A stretch of 64,000 nucleotides of DNA from Ktedonospora formicarum (GCF_016587355.1 NZ_BNJF01000009.1:124001-188000), one strand, 5' to 3'; positions 27,669 to 36,812 are shown, numbered from the stretch's first letter. Notes: generated from the letters alone by a model not told the origin. Numbers and translations are program-made.

Positions 27669-28496
27669 ATGTACACTTATGCAGGCAAGATGGCGTTGAT
27701 TACAGGCGCGTCATCGGGCATTGGAGAAGCCTTCGCTCATGCGTTGGCAGCGCGTGGAATGCATGTCATTCTCGTCGCACGCACCGAAACACACCTCCGC
27801 GAACTCGCGCAGAAGCTCACCCACACCTATGGAGTGCGGGCCGAGGTTATTCCCGCTGATTTGAGTCAGGAGTATACTGCATCCGCGATTGCGCACGAAG
27901 TGCAGGCACGCGGGCTCGTGGTTGATATGTTGATCAACAATGCGGGTTTTGGCTCCTATGGGCATTTTACAGACGTGGACTCGCAACGGCATCACGCGCA
28001 GGTCATGGTCAACGTGGCGAGTGTGGTTGACTTGACCCGTGCCTTTCTCCCTGCCATGACTGCACGCGGTGAGGGGGCTATTATCAACCTCGCCTCCATC
28101 TCAGCCTTTGCGTCGATTCCCTATATGGCTGTCTATCCGGCCTCCAAATCCTTCGTCCTCTCGTTCTCAGAGACCTTAGCGGCTGAGTACAAGGACGATG
28201 GCGTCCGCGTGATGGCGCTTTGTCCTGGCGAGGTCAAGACAAACTTTATACACGCCTCGGGCAACCCTTCGGCTCCAGGACCGACCATGACAACGGACGA
28301 AGTGGTCGCGTTCGCCCTCAAGAATCTGGAACGCGGACGCAGTTTTGCGATTCCTGGGGCGTTTAACGTCATGATGAGCATCATCTGGCGCATGCTGCCG
28401 CGCCGTGTCTTCGCGAATGCGGTGATGAAATCGCTGAAATCCAATCCCCCCTCGTTGAGGACAGACAAGAGCAGCAACCATGTCTCTGCCTCGTGA
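27669..28496 (+). CDS. Short-chain dehydrogenase/reductase
   Basis: A 275-residue classical SDR. The Rossmann nucleotide motif is TGASSGIGEAFA (residues 13-24), followed by NNAGFGSYG, the catalytic serine in NLASISAFAS, and the YPASK pair near residue 157. VMALCPGEVKTNF is the usual segment after the active site. The substrate is not predictable; relatives are annotated as dehydrogenases of the DltE/YqjQ kind. AAGGAG precedes the ATG at 27669, so the much longer open frame upstream (from 27315) is rejected. The C-terminus is basic and Ser-rich. Confidence 0.9.
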   Translation: MYTYAGKMALITGASSGIGEAFAHALAARGMHVILVARTETHLRELAQKLTHTYGVRAEVIPADLSQEYTASAIAHEVQARGLVVDMLINNAGFGSYGHFTDVDSQRHHAQVMVNVASVVDLTRAFLPAMTARGEGAIINLASISAFASIPYMAVYPASKSFVLSFSETLAAEYKDDGVRVMALCPGEVKTNFIHASGNPSAPGPTMTTDEVVAFALKNLERGRSFAIPGAFNVMMSIIWRMLPRRVFANAVMKSLKSNPPSLRTDKSSNHVSAS

Positions 28497-28685
28497 TCAG
28501 TCAGACTTCAGTCAAAGGGAAGCAAAAGAGGAAGTGCAGCGAGGCGTCAGTGCCTCTGCACTCCTTACTCCTCCCACCGCAGACATGTACCTGGCAAACG
28601 AAGTTTAAGAGAGTACGAAGAGGGAAGGAATACGGAGGAGAACAATGTTCGAGAAAAGACACAGGAAAATGGGAGAAAGTAGCGT

Positions 28686-29186
28686 ATGACAGCGTGGGAA
28701 AGTTTTTTTGTGACTGCGGGAGGGGCGGCGGCGGTTCTGGCTGGGCTGATTTTTGTCGGCATCTCGATTAATTTACAAAAGTTGCTGGAGAGAACCGTTG
28801 TCTCACGAGGAGCCTGGGTGAGCCTGCTGACGTTGATAGAGGTGCTCATCGTCTCCTTATTCATGCTCATCCCTGAGCAGCCGCTGGTGGCGCTAGGGGC
28901 CGAAATCGGGGGAATCGGCCTGATCTGTTGGATCGTCATGAGCATTGTGACTATGCATCAGTTCAAGCACGCACATAAGGATGGTTTTTTTGAGGGTCAG
29001 ACATGGTATGGCGTACTTGGCATGCTTCTGCTGAGTCAACTCATCACAGTGCCATTTATCGTTGGAGGTGTCCTGCTGTTGCTCAATAAAGAGAGCGGGA
29101 TCTATTGGACCTTGCCCGGGATTTTGTCTGCGTTGCCCTACTCGCTTTATATGGGATGGGTCTTGACGGTTGAGGTGAATCGATAG
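28686..29186 (+). CDS. Four-helix membrane protein of unknown function
   Basis: A 166-residue integral membrane protein. Four hydrophobic spans are visible: FFVTAGGAAAVLAGLIFVGI near residue 7, LLTLIEVLIVSLFMLI near 46, IGLICWIVMSIVTM near 77, and LLLSQLITVPFIVGGVLLLL near 113, with a further short span close to the end. No catalytic motif stands out. GGGAGAAAG lies just before the ATG. Its 190-base distance from the SDR gene leaves room for a separate promoter. Confidence 0.7.
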   Translation: MTAWESFFVTAGGAAAVLAGLIFVGISINLQKLLERTVVSRGAWVSLLTLIEVLIVSLFMLIPEQPLVALGAEIGGIGLICWIVMSIVTMHQFKHAHKDGFFEGQTWYGVLGMLLLSQLITVPFIVGGVLLLLNKESGIYWTLPGILSALPYSLYMGWVLTVEVNR

Positions 29187-29764
29187 GATGAGTTCGGTTC
29201 AGGCGAGGGCTTTTCCTGGCAAACGTTTCTTTCTCGAACACCAATGTCCACCATGAGAACCACGGGCATGCATCTCAGCAAACGAATCGCTCTGTTTGTT
29301 TTGATCAATACAAGTCATTTGCAATGAATGGTGGGGTCTGATCGGGTAGCGTTGTCTCAAAATTTGCAAGTGACTTGCATTAAGAGACCTTTTCCAGTGA
29401 AGCCTGTCCACTCCAGAAAGGAAAGAGATGGAGCAGCACTGGCAATATACAACAGTTGGTCCAATGGCTTTCGGGTGGTAGTGTCAGAACTGAGAGCACA
29501 GAAACTCATAAGGAGTCCTGAGAATCTGCTCCTTGTGTGTTTCTCACTATGAGGCGACTTGTATGAGCGCTTTCAAGGTAGCAAGACGTCAGAGGAAGGC
29601 TTGTCGTTGTTGTATGAGTGAGATAACTGCTTTTATAGGAGAGCGGGAACAGAAATAGTGCCGTCATTCATCGAAGGCAGAACAGAATTGGGCTGCTGAT
29701 TCGAAGTTTCCGAATAAAAAGGTCAGCACAATATCGACTCATTTCCATTCTCGAAAGGATTTTG
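29187..29764. other. Intergenic stretch
   Basis: About 575 bases with no open frame I can support. The short inverted motifs TTGCAATGAA and TTGCAAGTGACTTGCA lie near 29320-29380 and could be an operator-like element. The end of the gap carries the ribosome-binding site of the arginase-family gene. Confidence 0.4.
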
Positions 29765-30679
29765 ATGATGCATAAACCGATTATCGTTCTCGATGCCCCT
29801 TCTAATCTTGGTCTTCGCCCACCACAACCTGGAGTCGTACCGGGAGTCTACAAGCTTGCTGGCGCCCTACGCGACCAAGGCCTGCTTGCCCGGCTCGGTG
29901 CCCGCGATGCAGGGGTTGTCACTCCTCCCCGCTATCTCCCCGATTGGGATGGCAAAACTGTACGGAACGCTTCGGCTCTTGCCACCTATGCTCAGAGCCT
30001 GGCTGATCGGATCCAACCCCATTGTCTGGCAGGGGAATTCCCACTCGTTCTCGGAGGGGATTGCAGCATTCTCCTTGGCCCCATGCTCGCGCTGCGACGC
30101 ATCGGCCGTTATGGCCTCATCTTCATCGATGGTCACCTCGACTTTCGCCATCCGGGAAATGCTGAGGCTCTTGGAGGAGCAGCAGGAGAAGATTTAGCTC
30201 TGGTCACAGGACGGGGAGGATCAACCTTGGCGAATCTGGAGGGATGGGGACCGCTGGTGGTGGACAGCGATGTGGTAGCCATCGGCTTTCGGTCTGATGA
30301 TGAATATGCGACGGAAGCCCAACAAATTGGCATGACTACCATTAACGCTGCACACTTTCGGCAGAAAGGTCCAGCTCACGTTGCATGTCTGGCGCAAGAA
30401 ACATTCAAGCAACGCTCCATTGAGGGCTATTGGATTCACCTCGATGCTGATGTCCTTGACCCTGCACTCATGCCAGCAGTGGATACTCCGACCCCAGGAG
30501 GGTTGACAATTGAAGAACTGACCCTTCTGCTCAAACTCCTCCTCAGAACCAATTTGGCGATAGGGCTAGAAGTTACCGTTTTTGATCCCGATCTTGATCC
30601 TGATGGAAAACTTGCATCATGTTTAGCAGATATCATTATAGCGGCCTTAGGATCGGAAAAATCTCTGGCGACAAATTGA
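29765..30679 (+). CDS. Arginase/agmatinase-family (ureohydrolase) protein
   Basis: A 304-residue ureohydrolase-fold protein. The metal motifs are LVLGGDCSIL (about residue 93), FIDGHLDF (about 120) and HLDADVLDP (about 226), with PAVDTPTPGGL next to the last. These correspond to GGDHS, DAHxD and DxDxxDP of arginases. The histidine of GGDHS is a manganese ligand in canonical enzymes; here it is cysteine. Such proteins hydrolyse guanidino compounds to urea, but this change makes the substrate and activity uncertain. AAGGA precedes the tandem ATGs (29765 and 29768); a TTG at 29762 is also in frame. Confidence 0.85.
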   Translation: MMHKPIIVLDAPSNLGLRPPQPGVVPGVYKLAGALRDQGLLARLGARDAGVVTPPRYLPDWDGKTVRNASALATYAQSLADRIQPHCLAGEFPLVLGGDCSILLGPMLALRRIGRYGLIFIDGHLDFRHPGNAEALGGAAGEDLALVTGRGGSTLANLEGWGPLVVDSDVVAIGFRSDDEYATEAQQIGMTTINAAHFRQKGPAHVACLAQETFKQRSIEGYWIHLDADVLDPALMPAVDTPTPGGLTIEELTLLLKLLLRTNLAIGLEVTVFDPDLDPDGKLASCLADIIIAALGSEKSLATN

Positions 30680-30763
30680 GCGGAAAAGCACCAAACAAAG
30701 ACTTTCTCGTCCACTCTTGAGACAGGTAGCACACATGAGAAGGACTTGGGAGAAGAGAACGCG

Positions 30764-30797
30764 GGGCGGCCCCGGAGAGAGCTCTCCGGGGCCGCCC
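30764..30797 (-). terminator. Very GC-rich hairpin after the 30.8-kb orphan gene
   Basis: A perfect 15-base stem (30764-30778 with 30783-30797) with a four-base loop lies 26 bases past the stop of the minus-strand gene at 30823. It also lies downstream of the arginase-family gene on the other strand, so it could serve both. Confidence 0.65.
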
Positions 30798-30822
30798 TTG
30801 CCTGAAGTGATGTGTGGTGCGA

Positions 30823-31041
30823 TCAGCCACCGTCGCCATCGTGGAAGGCGACGGTGCGTTCCCCCGCCTTGGTGACCACCACCAGGTGGTAGCCAGCGTT
30901 CACCTCTCGGAGTGCCCTGTTCGCCGCCTTGACCTTGTTGTCGCTGAATTTGATGTCCAGGGTCTCCTCGTCGCCGAGTGCGTCCCAGACCTGCTTCGCG
31001 TACTGCGCGTCCTCGAGCGCCTCTTGTTCCTCAGGGGTCAT
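30823..31041 (-). CDS. Small acidic hypothetical protein, GC-rich orphan gene
   Basis: A 72-residue protein: an acidic helix (TPEEQEALEDAQYAKQVWDAL), a middle DIKFSDNKVKAANRALREV and a beta-like end (YHLVVVTKAGERTVAFHDG). No cysteine, signal or membrane span is seen. GGGAGAG lies directly before the ATG at 31041. It is GC-rich, unlike the flanking intergenic DNA, and has its own hairpin terminator, as do the orphan genes at 18.4, 21.1 and 48.6 kb. The family is unknown. Confidence 0.68.
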   Translation of the reverse strand: MTPEEQEALEDAQYAKQVWDALGDEETLDIKFSDNKVKAANRALREVNAGYHLVVVTKAGERTVAFHDGDGG

Positions 31042-31243
31042 GGCTCTCCCTTACGGGTCGCGGAAGGGTTCCTGTAACCGCTTCCTGTGCATGGTGCCAC
31101 CACATCGCGTCAGGGGTTCATGCTCGCGCTTGCTCGCTCGTCGCGTTTGTGGCGGCGTAGAAAGCGGGCAGCGGCGGAGGCTACTGGTTGAACCAGACCA
31201 ATGTGTTACTAGTCATACTAGCATGTTTTATCGCTAAAAGCTA

Positions 31244-31459
31244 GTGTGCAATGGGGGAAGCCAGGGCAAATTATATGAGATCTACCTGAAAGGCGAGTGG
31301 GCAGGCCACCAGGCGGGTGTCGCTGACTGTGAGGCCAAAAGATATAACCCACCAACGTCAACAGTGTTTGGTTCCGCAAATCAAACTGAGTATGATCGTG
31401 GCTATGCATACGGCGAGCATAGAGGGTACGAGGCCGGTTATAAATCTTGCTTCCAATAA
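31244..31459 (+). CDS. Short open frame, hypothetical (possible remnant)
   Basis: A 71-codon frame with two similar halves: YLKGEWAGHQAGVADCEAK and YDRGYAYGEHRGYEAGYKSC. The repeated G-Y/x-x-G-x-x-x-G-Y pattern and the matching cysteines suggest a real small protein or the tail of a longer one. No clear ribosome-binding site is seen, and the start is not fixed. The function is unknown. Confidence 0.35.
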   Translation: MCNGGSQGKLYEIYLKGEWAGHQAGVADCEAKRYNPPTSTVFGSANQTEYDRGYAYGEHRGYEAGYKSCFQ

Positions 31460-31717
31460 GCTGTTAAATCTGGATTAATAATGGTGGCCGACGAACCCAA
31501 ATGTGTGGTTTGTGCTGCATAAAAAACCTCTGCTGGCTACAAGTGGTAGGATGTGGAAACCATCAAAGAAGGAAGCGTGCCAGGGGAGGTTGCTGATCTC
31601 GACGGAGGGGGTCTGTCCAATACGCCGAGATATCATTGCACGATTTTCCTCCGACATGCTCCCCCACATCTCGGTTATAACAGGCAATTGAGCAATTCCA
31701 GGAGGAAACGGCTCATA

Positions 31718-32383
31718 TCAATCCTTGTCAGCCCGCGCAAGCAATTCTCTGAGCGCATCCCTGGCTATCCATTGTGCGGCAGGTCCGTCCATACACTGAA
31801 TCTCGTGAGCACATTCTATGGCAATGGCATAAAGGTGCTTATTTCGTTTGCCTATTTGTCGTAATGCCCAATTGACGGCTTTTTTAACGAAATTTCTCTC
31901 ATCCCATGCGTACTGCTTGATGAGGGGGAAAAAGGGGATAAAGGCTTCATCAGAGGCTTGTTTATCATGGACTGCCAACTCAGCCATCATGACAAAGCCT
32001 GCTCTTCTGACAAATTCTCTCTCCTCATGACACCACTGCGCCGCTTTTTGATACGCATATGGTGTTTTATCGAAGAGATTTCCACACACCTGATCGCAGA
32101 CATCCCACGCATCAAAATCGTTGGCCCAGCGATCCATGAGTTGGGGAGAAACACGGTGTGGTTCAGCTACCATCGAGGCAAGAATTCGTGCTTCGTGGAT
32201 ACCCGAATCCCAGAGGGCTAATGCTAGCGTCTGATCTTTGCCATGTTCTTTTGCCAGCTTGCGCAAGGTCGGGATGGAAATACCCAGAGCCAGGGCTGGT
32301 TGTACGCCAAACTTCGCCATCTTTTGAACGGCTTGCGCGTCCGCCTGCTGTTTTAGAGTTGCGATTATCCGGTCTGCTCGCAT
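31718..32383 (-). CDS. DNA alkylation repair protein (AlkD-like HEAT repeats)
   Basis: A 221-residue all-helical protein of the AlkC/AlkD family of HEAT-repeat DNA glycosylases. Family features are GVQPALALGISIPTLRKLAKEHG near residue 26, the helix WDSGIHEARILASMVAEP, WANDFDAWDVCDQVC and RNFVKKAVNWALRQIGKRN. AlkD excises positively charged alkylated bases such as N7-methylguanine without base flipping. The aspartate in FDAWDVCDQ and neighbouring tryptophans match the cleft residues of the family. The length fits. The downstream DNA is a tnpB right end. Confidence 0.88.
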   Translation of the reverse strand: MRADRIIATLKQQADAQAVQKMAKFGVQPALALGISIPTLRKLAKEHGKDQTLALALWDSGIHEARILASMVAEPHRVSPQLMDRWANDFDAWDVCDQVCGNLFDKTPYAYQKAAQWCHEEREFVRRAGFVMMAELAVHDKQASDEAFIPFFPLIKQYAWDERNFVKKAVNWALRQIGKRNKHLYAIAIECAHEIQCMDGPAAQWIARDALRELLARADKD

Positions 32384-32425
32384 AAAAACAAAAGAATCCT
32401 CTCTTCATCAAATCGAGGCAGGAGA

Positions 32426-32445
32426 CCCCGCATTCATGCGCGGGG
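32426..32445 (-). repeat. Right-end hairpin of the intron-split tnpB
   Basis: CCCCGC and GCGGGG arms close an eight-base loop. On the minus strand it is followed by TCTCCTGCC, as in other IS200/IS605 right ends of this window. The stretch 32446-32604 between it and the tnpB stop would be the omega-RNA scaffold of this element. Confidence 0.5.
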
Positions 32446-32604
32446 AGGAATGCCGAGTCCTTTTCAGGCGCATGGGTGGTGGGGTCCGCCCTCTCCTTAT
32501 ACAGTAATATAGCAGTCTTTCTGGAAAAGGACGTCATACGCTCAACCATAATAAGGCACCAGATACCTGCTTTCACCCAATCCAATTCTGAAGCTCCCCG
32601 TGTG

Positions 32605-33111
32605 CTAAAACAGCGGGGGTTCCAGGCGTTCGTCCCACGCTTCCCATCTTCCTTGCCGAAGCAGGAAGGCAGGCTCTTGTGGTGGTTCGCCTCGACTTTC
32701 GGGCAGACGCGCTCTGGCTCGGGTCAGACCCAAGCTTTGGGGCAGGTCCTGCCCCTCTCTCGCACGTTGGATGAGACACTCGTGTGCTGCCCGCAGGCGC
32801 GCTTCCGCACCTTCCCAATACGCACGCGTATCGGGCACACGAGGGAATGGGATCTGCTGGATCAAGATAGGCGGCCAGAAACGCCGAATAGAGATCACGT
32901 TGCACGGGACCCACGCCACACTCGCACTGGTGCCATCGTTCAGAGAGCGGCTTCTTGACCTTTGTGCCGCAGCCATGACACCACTGGCTCAGTGCCGTGG
33001 TGCGTGTGGGAACTTCCACCAGAGTGCCGCCCGTGCTTGCAACCCCCAGAGGGGCACGGCGGTGCGCCTCAAAAATGCTACAAACATCCCTGGTGCTCGC
33101 AGTCCCACGCT
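32605..33111 (-). pseudogene. tnpB: tnpB 3' exon, frameshifted
   Basis: Immediately after the group II intron the tnpB frame resumes as SVGLRAPGMFVAFLRRTA. It then shifts frame near 33050 and continues as PTRTTALSQWCHGCGTKVKKPLSERWHQC, which contains the zinc finger (CHGCG...CECG) and the RuvC-III region VQRDLYSAFLA. A second shift near 32835 leads into AYWEGAEARLRAAHECL and ends at PPLF. This tail matches the LRAAHECL-type ends of the larger TnpB family. With two breaks, spliced mRNA would still not give a full protein unless these are assembly errors. Confidence 0.75.
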
Positions 33112-33186
33112 ATTAACCTAAGCAGAGGAGTCACCTCCTCTGCTCGGCTTCAGAACCGTGCTTGAGATTTTCACCTCACACGGCTC
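33112..33186 (-). ncRNA. Group II intron domains V and VI
   Basis: Domain V is a 34-base hairpin (33153-33186) with the family sequence GAGCCGTGTG...CACGGTTC. Domain VI (33121-33144) has an eight-base GC-rich stem and is followed by the bulge-like TTAGGTTAAT leading to the 3' splice site. These are the catalytic and branch-point parts of the ribozyme. Confidence 0.82.
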
Positions 33187-34917
33187 CTCAGTTGTACAGT
33201 CATTGTCATTGATGCTCGTCTTTTGCAACCTCGCGTGTCTTTCGTCATGGCAGTGTCGATGAATTGCCATGAGATTGTGCAGTACATCGTTGCTGTGATT
33301 GCAATCGATGTGGTCAATTTCTATCAGGTCACCCTCTCGAAATATGAGTTCACACCACCTACATTTGCCCTGTTGTTTTCGTAAGAGCTTTGCGAGTTTG
33401 CCTTTTGTCATGGAATGGTTTGCTATTCGCTGGCTCCAATAGACCAAGTTTCCATCGTAAGGGCTTGCTGCTCCTTTGACTTTCACATGCCTTTTGATTA
33501 CTGTGTCGCGGTGGTTTTTCAGGTTGAGTTCTCCATTCCCAAAGACCCAATGGCGTTCTCCTACTGTTTTCCAGTATTTTTCCGTTCTCCATTGTGTGTT
33601 CTTGTGTGGATGCCTGAATTTTGCCCATGAACGCAGTTTTTGGTAGACCAGATGATCGCATTTCTGGTAGGTCTCTTTCGAGACCACCGTTTGATAGTAT
33701 CTTGACCATCCTACGATTTTAGGATTTAACTCCGCAATAAGCTTCTCTTGTGGTGCTCCTTTCAGTGATCGTACCACTTGTTGAATGTCTCGGAGGTGTC
33801 GTTTGACTTTTTCTTTCTCTGGCTTAATAATGGTTTTAAACCCGAGAGGTTTTCCGTGTCCATTCTTCCCCGTGTGCGTTTTCCCTACGGGAAATTGTCG
33901 GATGGTGAAGCCCAGAAAGTCAAATCCAGCTGGACCTCCTCGTGCTTTGAGTGTATGGGCGATTTTTGTTTTACTTGGTTTTAGCTCTAACCCTATGGTT
34001 TGTAACCACTGTATGGCTAGTGTCTGGGCTTTCTTTACTCCTTCCTCTGTCGGGTGTAACACCACAAAATCATCAGCATATCGGATGACTTGAGGAATAC
34101 CCTCCTTGGGCTTATATGCGCTTGTTATGGTCGTTTCTAGTCCGTGTAATGCAATATTTGCCAGTAATGGAGAAATTACTCCTCCTTGCGGAGTTCCTGC
34201 TTCTGTTTTCACAAACATTTCATTTTCAATCGCACCCGCTTTTAACCATGTTGTGATCGCCTGAGTCAGTTGTGGATAGGTCGTAAGTTTCCTTATCAGT
34301 TCTTCATGGTTGATGTTGTCAAAACAACCTGCAATATCAGCATCTAGCACAAATTTTCCTTTGTGTTTGATGCTGATAAAGATTGCATCGATCGCGTCAT
34401 GGCAGGAACGACCGGGACGAAAACCATAACTATTGATCTCGAACTTGGCCTCCCATTCTGGTTCAAGGGCAAGTTTGACGAGCATTTGTCGCGCTCGCTC
34501 CGAGAGAACGGGAATGCCTAATGGCCTTTTCTCTTGCTTTCCCGGTTTCGGAATGTGGATTCTTCGGACGGGGGGCGATTTTTCGGGCCATTGTTGAGGA
34601 TGGATGTGTTTCACAAGATCAAGTCTTTGTGCCGGTTTGACTGATTTTACTCCGTCAATCCCAGCCGTCTTTTTTCCCTGATTATCCTGCGTCACCTTTC
34701 GTACCGCCAGGGTTCGGGCTGCTTCCGACTTGATCAGCAGTTTCTGAAGTTTCTGTACTGCTCTTTGGTTGCCTTGTTGACTCGCTCGGAAAATGCGCTT
34801 TTGGATGCGGAAGCAATGTTTCTCTAGCTTGCGCCAGGGAATGCTGCTCCAAGCCTCACTCTCAGGGTCATTGGCCTTCTTTGAGGTTTTGATCCTGGAT
34901 GCTTTCCTCTCTGCCAT
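33118..34917 (-). CDS. ltrA: Group II intron reverse transcriptase/maturase with HNH domain
   Basis: A 599-residue intron-encoded protein. Domains in order are the N-terminal RT0/RT1 region (VRKVTQDNQGKKTAGIDGVKSV), finger-palm motifs (FEINSYGFRPGRSCHDAI), palm aspartates (LDADIAGCFDNI and YADDFVVL), thumb/maturase X domain (GWSRYYQTVV), and an HNH endonuclease (CRWCELIF...EIDHIDCNHSNDVLHNLMAIHRHCH). All catalytic residues are present, so it could be active. It helps intron splicing and makes the cDNA during retrohoming. Unusually, the last codons (ending RGGDSSA) lie inside intron domains V and VI, so RNA structure and protein tail share sequence. Confidence 0.93.
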   Translation of the reverse strand: MAERKASRIKTSKKANDPESEAWSSIPWRKLEKHCFRIQKRIFRASQQGNQRAVQKLQKLLIKSEAARTLAVRKVTQDNQGKKTAGIDGVKSVKPAQRLDLVKHIHPQQWPEKSPPVRRIHIPKPGKQEKRPLGIPVLSERARQMLVKLALEPEWEAKFEINSYGFRPGRSCHDAIDAIFISIKHKGKFVLDADIAGCFDNINHEELIRKLTTYPQLTQAITTWLKAGAIENEMFVKTEAGTPQGGVISPLLANIALHGLETTITSAYKPKEGIPQVIRYADDFVVLHPTEEGVKKAQTLAIQWLQTIGLELKPSKTKIAHTLKARGGPAGFDFLGFTIRQFPVGKTHTGKNGHGKPLGFKTIIKPEKEKVKRHLRDIQQVVRSLKGAPQEKLIAELNPKIVGWSRYYQTVVSKETYQKCDHLVYQKLRSWAKFRHPHKNTQWRTEKYWKTVGERHWVFGNGELNLKNHRDTVIKRHVKVKGAASPYDGNLVYWSQRIANHSMTKGKLAKLLRKQQGKCRWCELIFREGDLIEIDHIDCNHSNDVLHNLMAIHRHCHDERHARLQKTSINDNDCTTEEPCEVKISSTVLKPSRGGDSSA

Positions 34918-35498
34918 CGTACTTGTGCCTTTTCCTTCTGTACTACCGCGCTTACGTCAGCATATCCTGGACGTTACTCCAGGCATTCGCTTTTTAAGCG
35001 ATCTCGCCAGGAGAGGCATACGGTTGGCACCTGCTCATGGTATCGACCTCCCTTGAGAGCCTTGACCTGGTTATTCCGTTCCTGTTACCTGTTTTGCGCT
35101 ATCGTAGGTCTGCACTATCCACCGATGAACTCTTTGGGTGATGAGAAGAGCGGCAAAAATCCCTTCTCCAGTTCATGTTCCCTTTTTGGGCAAGCCTCTT
35201 ATTCTGCGTAGGCTTGGTACAGTTAACGATGGTTCTTTCATGCATTCGTTTCATCCGTCTTGTTAGACGAACTGCTGACCGTAATAGCCTGCTAGAAGAG
35301 ATCAACAGGGCAGACTCCTGTCTTATCCTCATTTAAACCCGCTTTGGAGATTGATGACCAGTCGCTACTCCAGGGTTTATGCTGTTTCCTCATCACCAGA
35401 GGAGAGAGGAATTACACCTCTCATCAGGCAACAAGTTGTCTCGTGTTCGCGAGCTCGTCATCCCTCGATCTTCTCGATTTCGACGAAACGGATCGCAC

Positions 35499-36635
35499 CT
35501 TGCCAAACTGCTTTTGCCATGCCTTGTAGGAAATCTTTTCGAGGATGATGGTCTTGCCCAGTGCCAGTACCTCATGGACCTTACGACCATGCAGGCTCTT
35601 ACGATGCGCCGCCAGCTTGCGCTCCTTGCTCGCCTTGCGTCGTCGGGTGGCCAAAGAGCGCTTGCTCTGTTTCCACTGTCGCTTCTTGGTGCCCTGCTTC
35701 CTGATGCGTCCCTTCTCGTCGTAGTGCTCCGGATTACCTGCTCGCCTTTGCCGATCCATCTGCCGTTGCAAGCGACGAATGGCTCTCTCATCAGGAGCCA
35801 GTTCCGCGCAGAACACCTGCAGACTGGCCTCCCCCTCCTGGGGAACAAGCGCCAGGGTTGAGGGACCCAGGTCAGCGCCAACGATCCCTTGCCTCACCGT
35901 GTGTTTGGGCTTGCGGTGTGGGATGCCCTCCAGGACGAGCTGCACACAGTAGCGGTTGCCCTCTGCATCGGCGCCTGCTGCTCTCTTGCTGCTGGCAGGA
36001 CGTTGGATGAGGCGGGCGTACTTGATGCGGTGTCTCAGGCCATGAGCCACCACTTCATCCTGCCAATTGATGAGGGCTGGGAGACGGTCCCCGTTCCAGA
36101 GCAGGAACCCTGCGTTTCCCTTCTCGGGTGGCTGCAGGACAAAGCGCAGACCAGTGTCATTGCGCTTGTTCTCAATACTGGAGAACCCCCTCCCTCGGCT
36201 CTTGAAACGGACCCGCCTGGCGTTGCCGAGGCAGACACGATTGAGGGTACGGTAGGCGCGGCTCGCCAGCGTTTGGGCGAGTACCGCCTCAATGTGCTCG
36301 GCGATCCAGCCCACGCGCAAGCCTTTGACCGCTTGATGCAGGGCGGCTTCGGTGAAGCCATGAGCTGTGCGTAAAGCGGAGAAGGCCGCCGCTCGTTCTG
36401 CCTTGTGGGTGCGAGAAAGGGAGCGGGCCTCCTGCCAGGCGGGATCAGCCCGCATACGGCGCAGACGTTGTTGTCCCAGGGAGAGGATGGCATTGGAGAG
36501 CTGACGGGCCGCTTCCAGATGGGCGCGCAGGCGCTTGGACTGCCCCTGGTTCACCACGAGGGGCAGTCCAAGCAGGAACGTGGGGGTGCGGATGGTGGTC
36601 GTTTGTGTGTGGGTGTTTGCAGCCTGACGCTTCAT
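35499..36635 (-). pseudogene. tnpB: tnpB 5' exon (IS200/IS605 family), split by the intron
   Basis: This exon encodes the N-terminal two-thirds of TnpB: a leader (TFLLGLPLVVNQGQSKRL), a helical wedge region, RuvC-I with its aspartate (IVGADLGPSTLALV), a long lysine/arginine-rich bridge helix (EHYDEKGRIRKQGTKKRQWK), and RuvC-II with its glutamate (TIILEKISYKAWQKQFGK). The coding frame stops being tnpB exactly at 35498, where the group II intron starts, 12 residues after the catalytic glutamate. The start at 36635 follows GGGAGA; an ATG at 36656 is also in frame. Without splicing, the protein would be truncated shortly after, at 35424. Confidence 0.85.
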
Positions 36636-36773
36636 TCTCCCATCTCTCCTGTGCATGGCACTTTGTATCTAGACCAGATGTTCCATAGAATAGCAGCATG
36701 GCGACCTCTCGTCAAGTGCCCAAACATCCACCGTTGCGAGGATCCGCCCCTCCCCTCAGCCATTCAAGGAACG

Positions 36774-36812
36774 GCGATGCATCCCTGCCATCCATGAGCA
36801 GGGATGCATCGC
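36774..36812 (-). repeat. Left-end hairpin upstream of tnpB
   Basis: A perfect 15-base stem (36774-36788 with 36798-36812) with a nine-base loop lies 140 bases upstream of the tnpB start. A second, partial copy follows at 36845-36875 (GAGCGAGAAAGCCCTGC on the minus strand). Similar hairpins occur at 10224 and 54108. It is the expected TnpA recognition structure at the element left end. Confidence 0.6.

Larger units (their letters stand above)
33112..35498 (-). mobile_element. Complete group II intron inserted in tnpB
   Basis: The intron begins with GTGCG right after the tnpB codons for KQFGK (boundary 35498/35499) and ends with AT before AGCGTGGGACTG (boundary 33112/33111). Removing these 2387 bases joins KQFGK to SVGLRAPGMF in frame. 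Domain V (33153-33186, GAGCCGTG...CACGGTTC with the GAAA bulge region) and domain VI (33121-33144) are visible at the 3' end. The open frame for the reverse transcriptase occupies 33118-34917. A candidate EBS1 (CTTGCC, complement of 35189-35194) pairs with the last six bases of the 5' exon (GGCAAG). Confidence 0.88.

Noticed and set aside
31061..31100. tRNA-like T-arm sequence
   Set aside because: GGGTTCCTGTAACC resembles a T arm, but no acceptor or anticodon stem fits around it.
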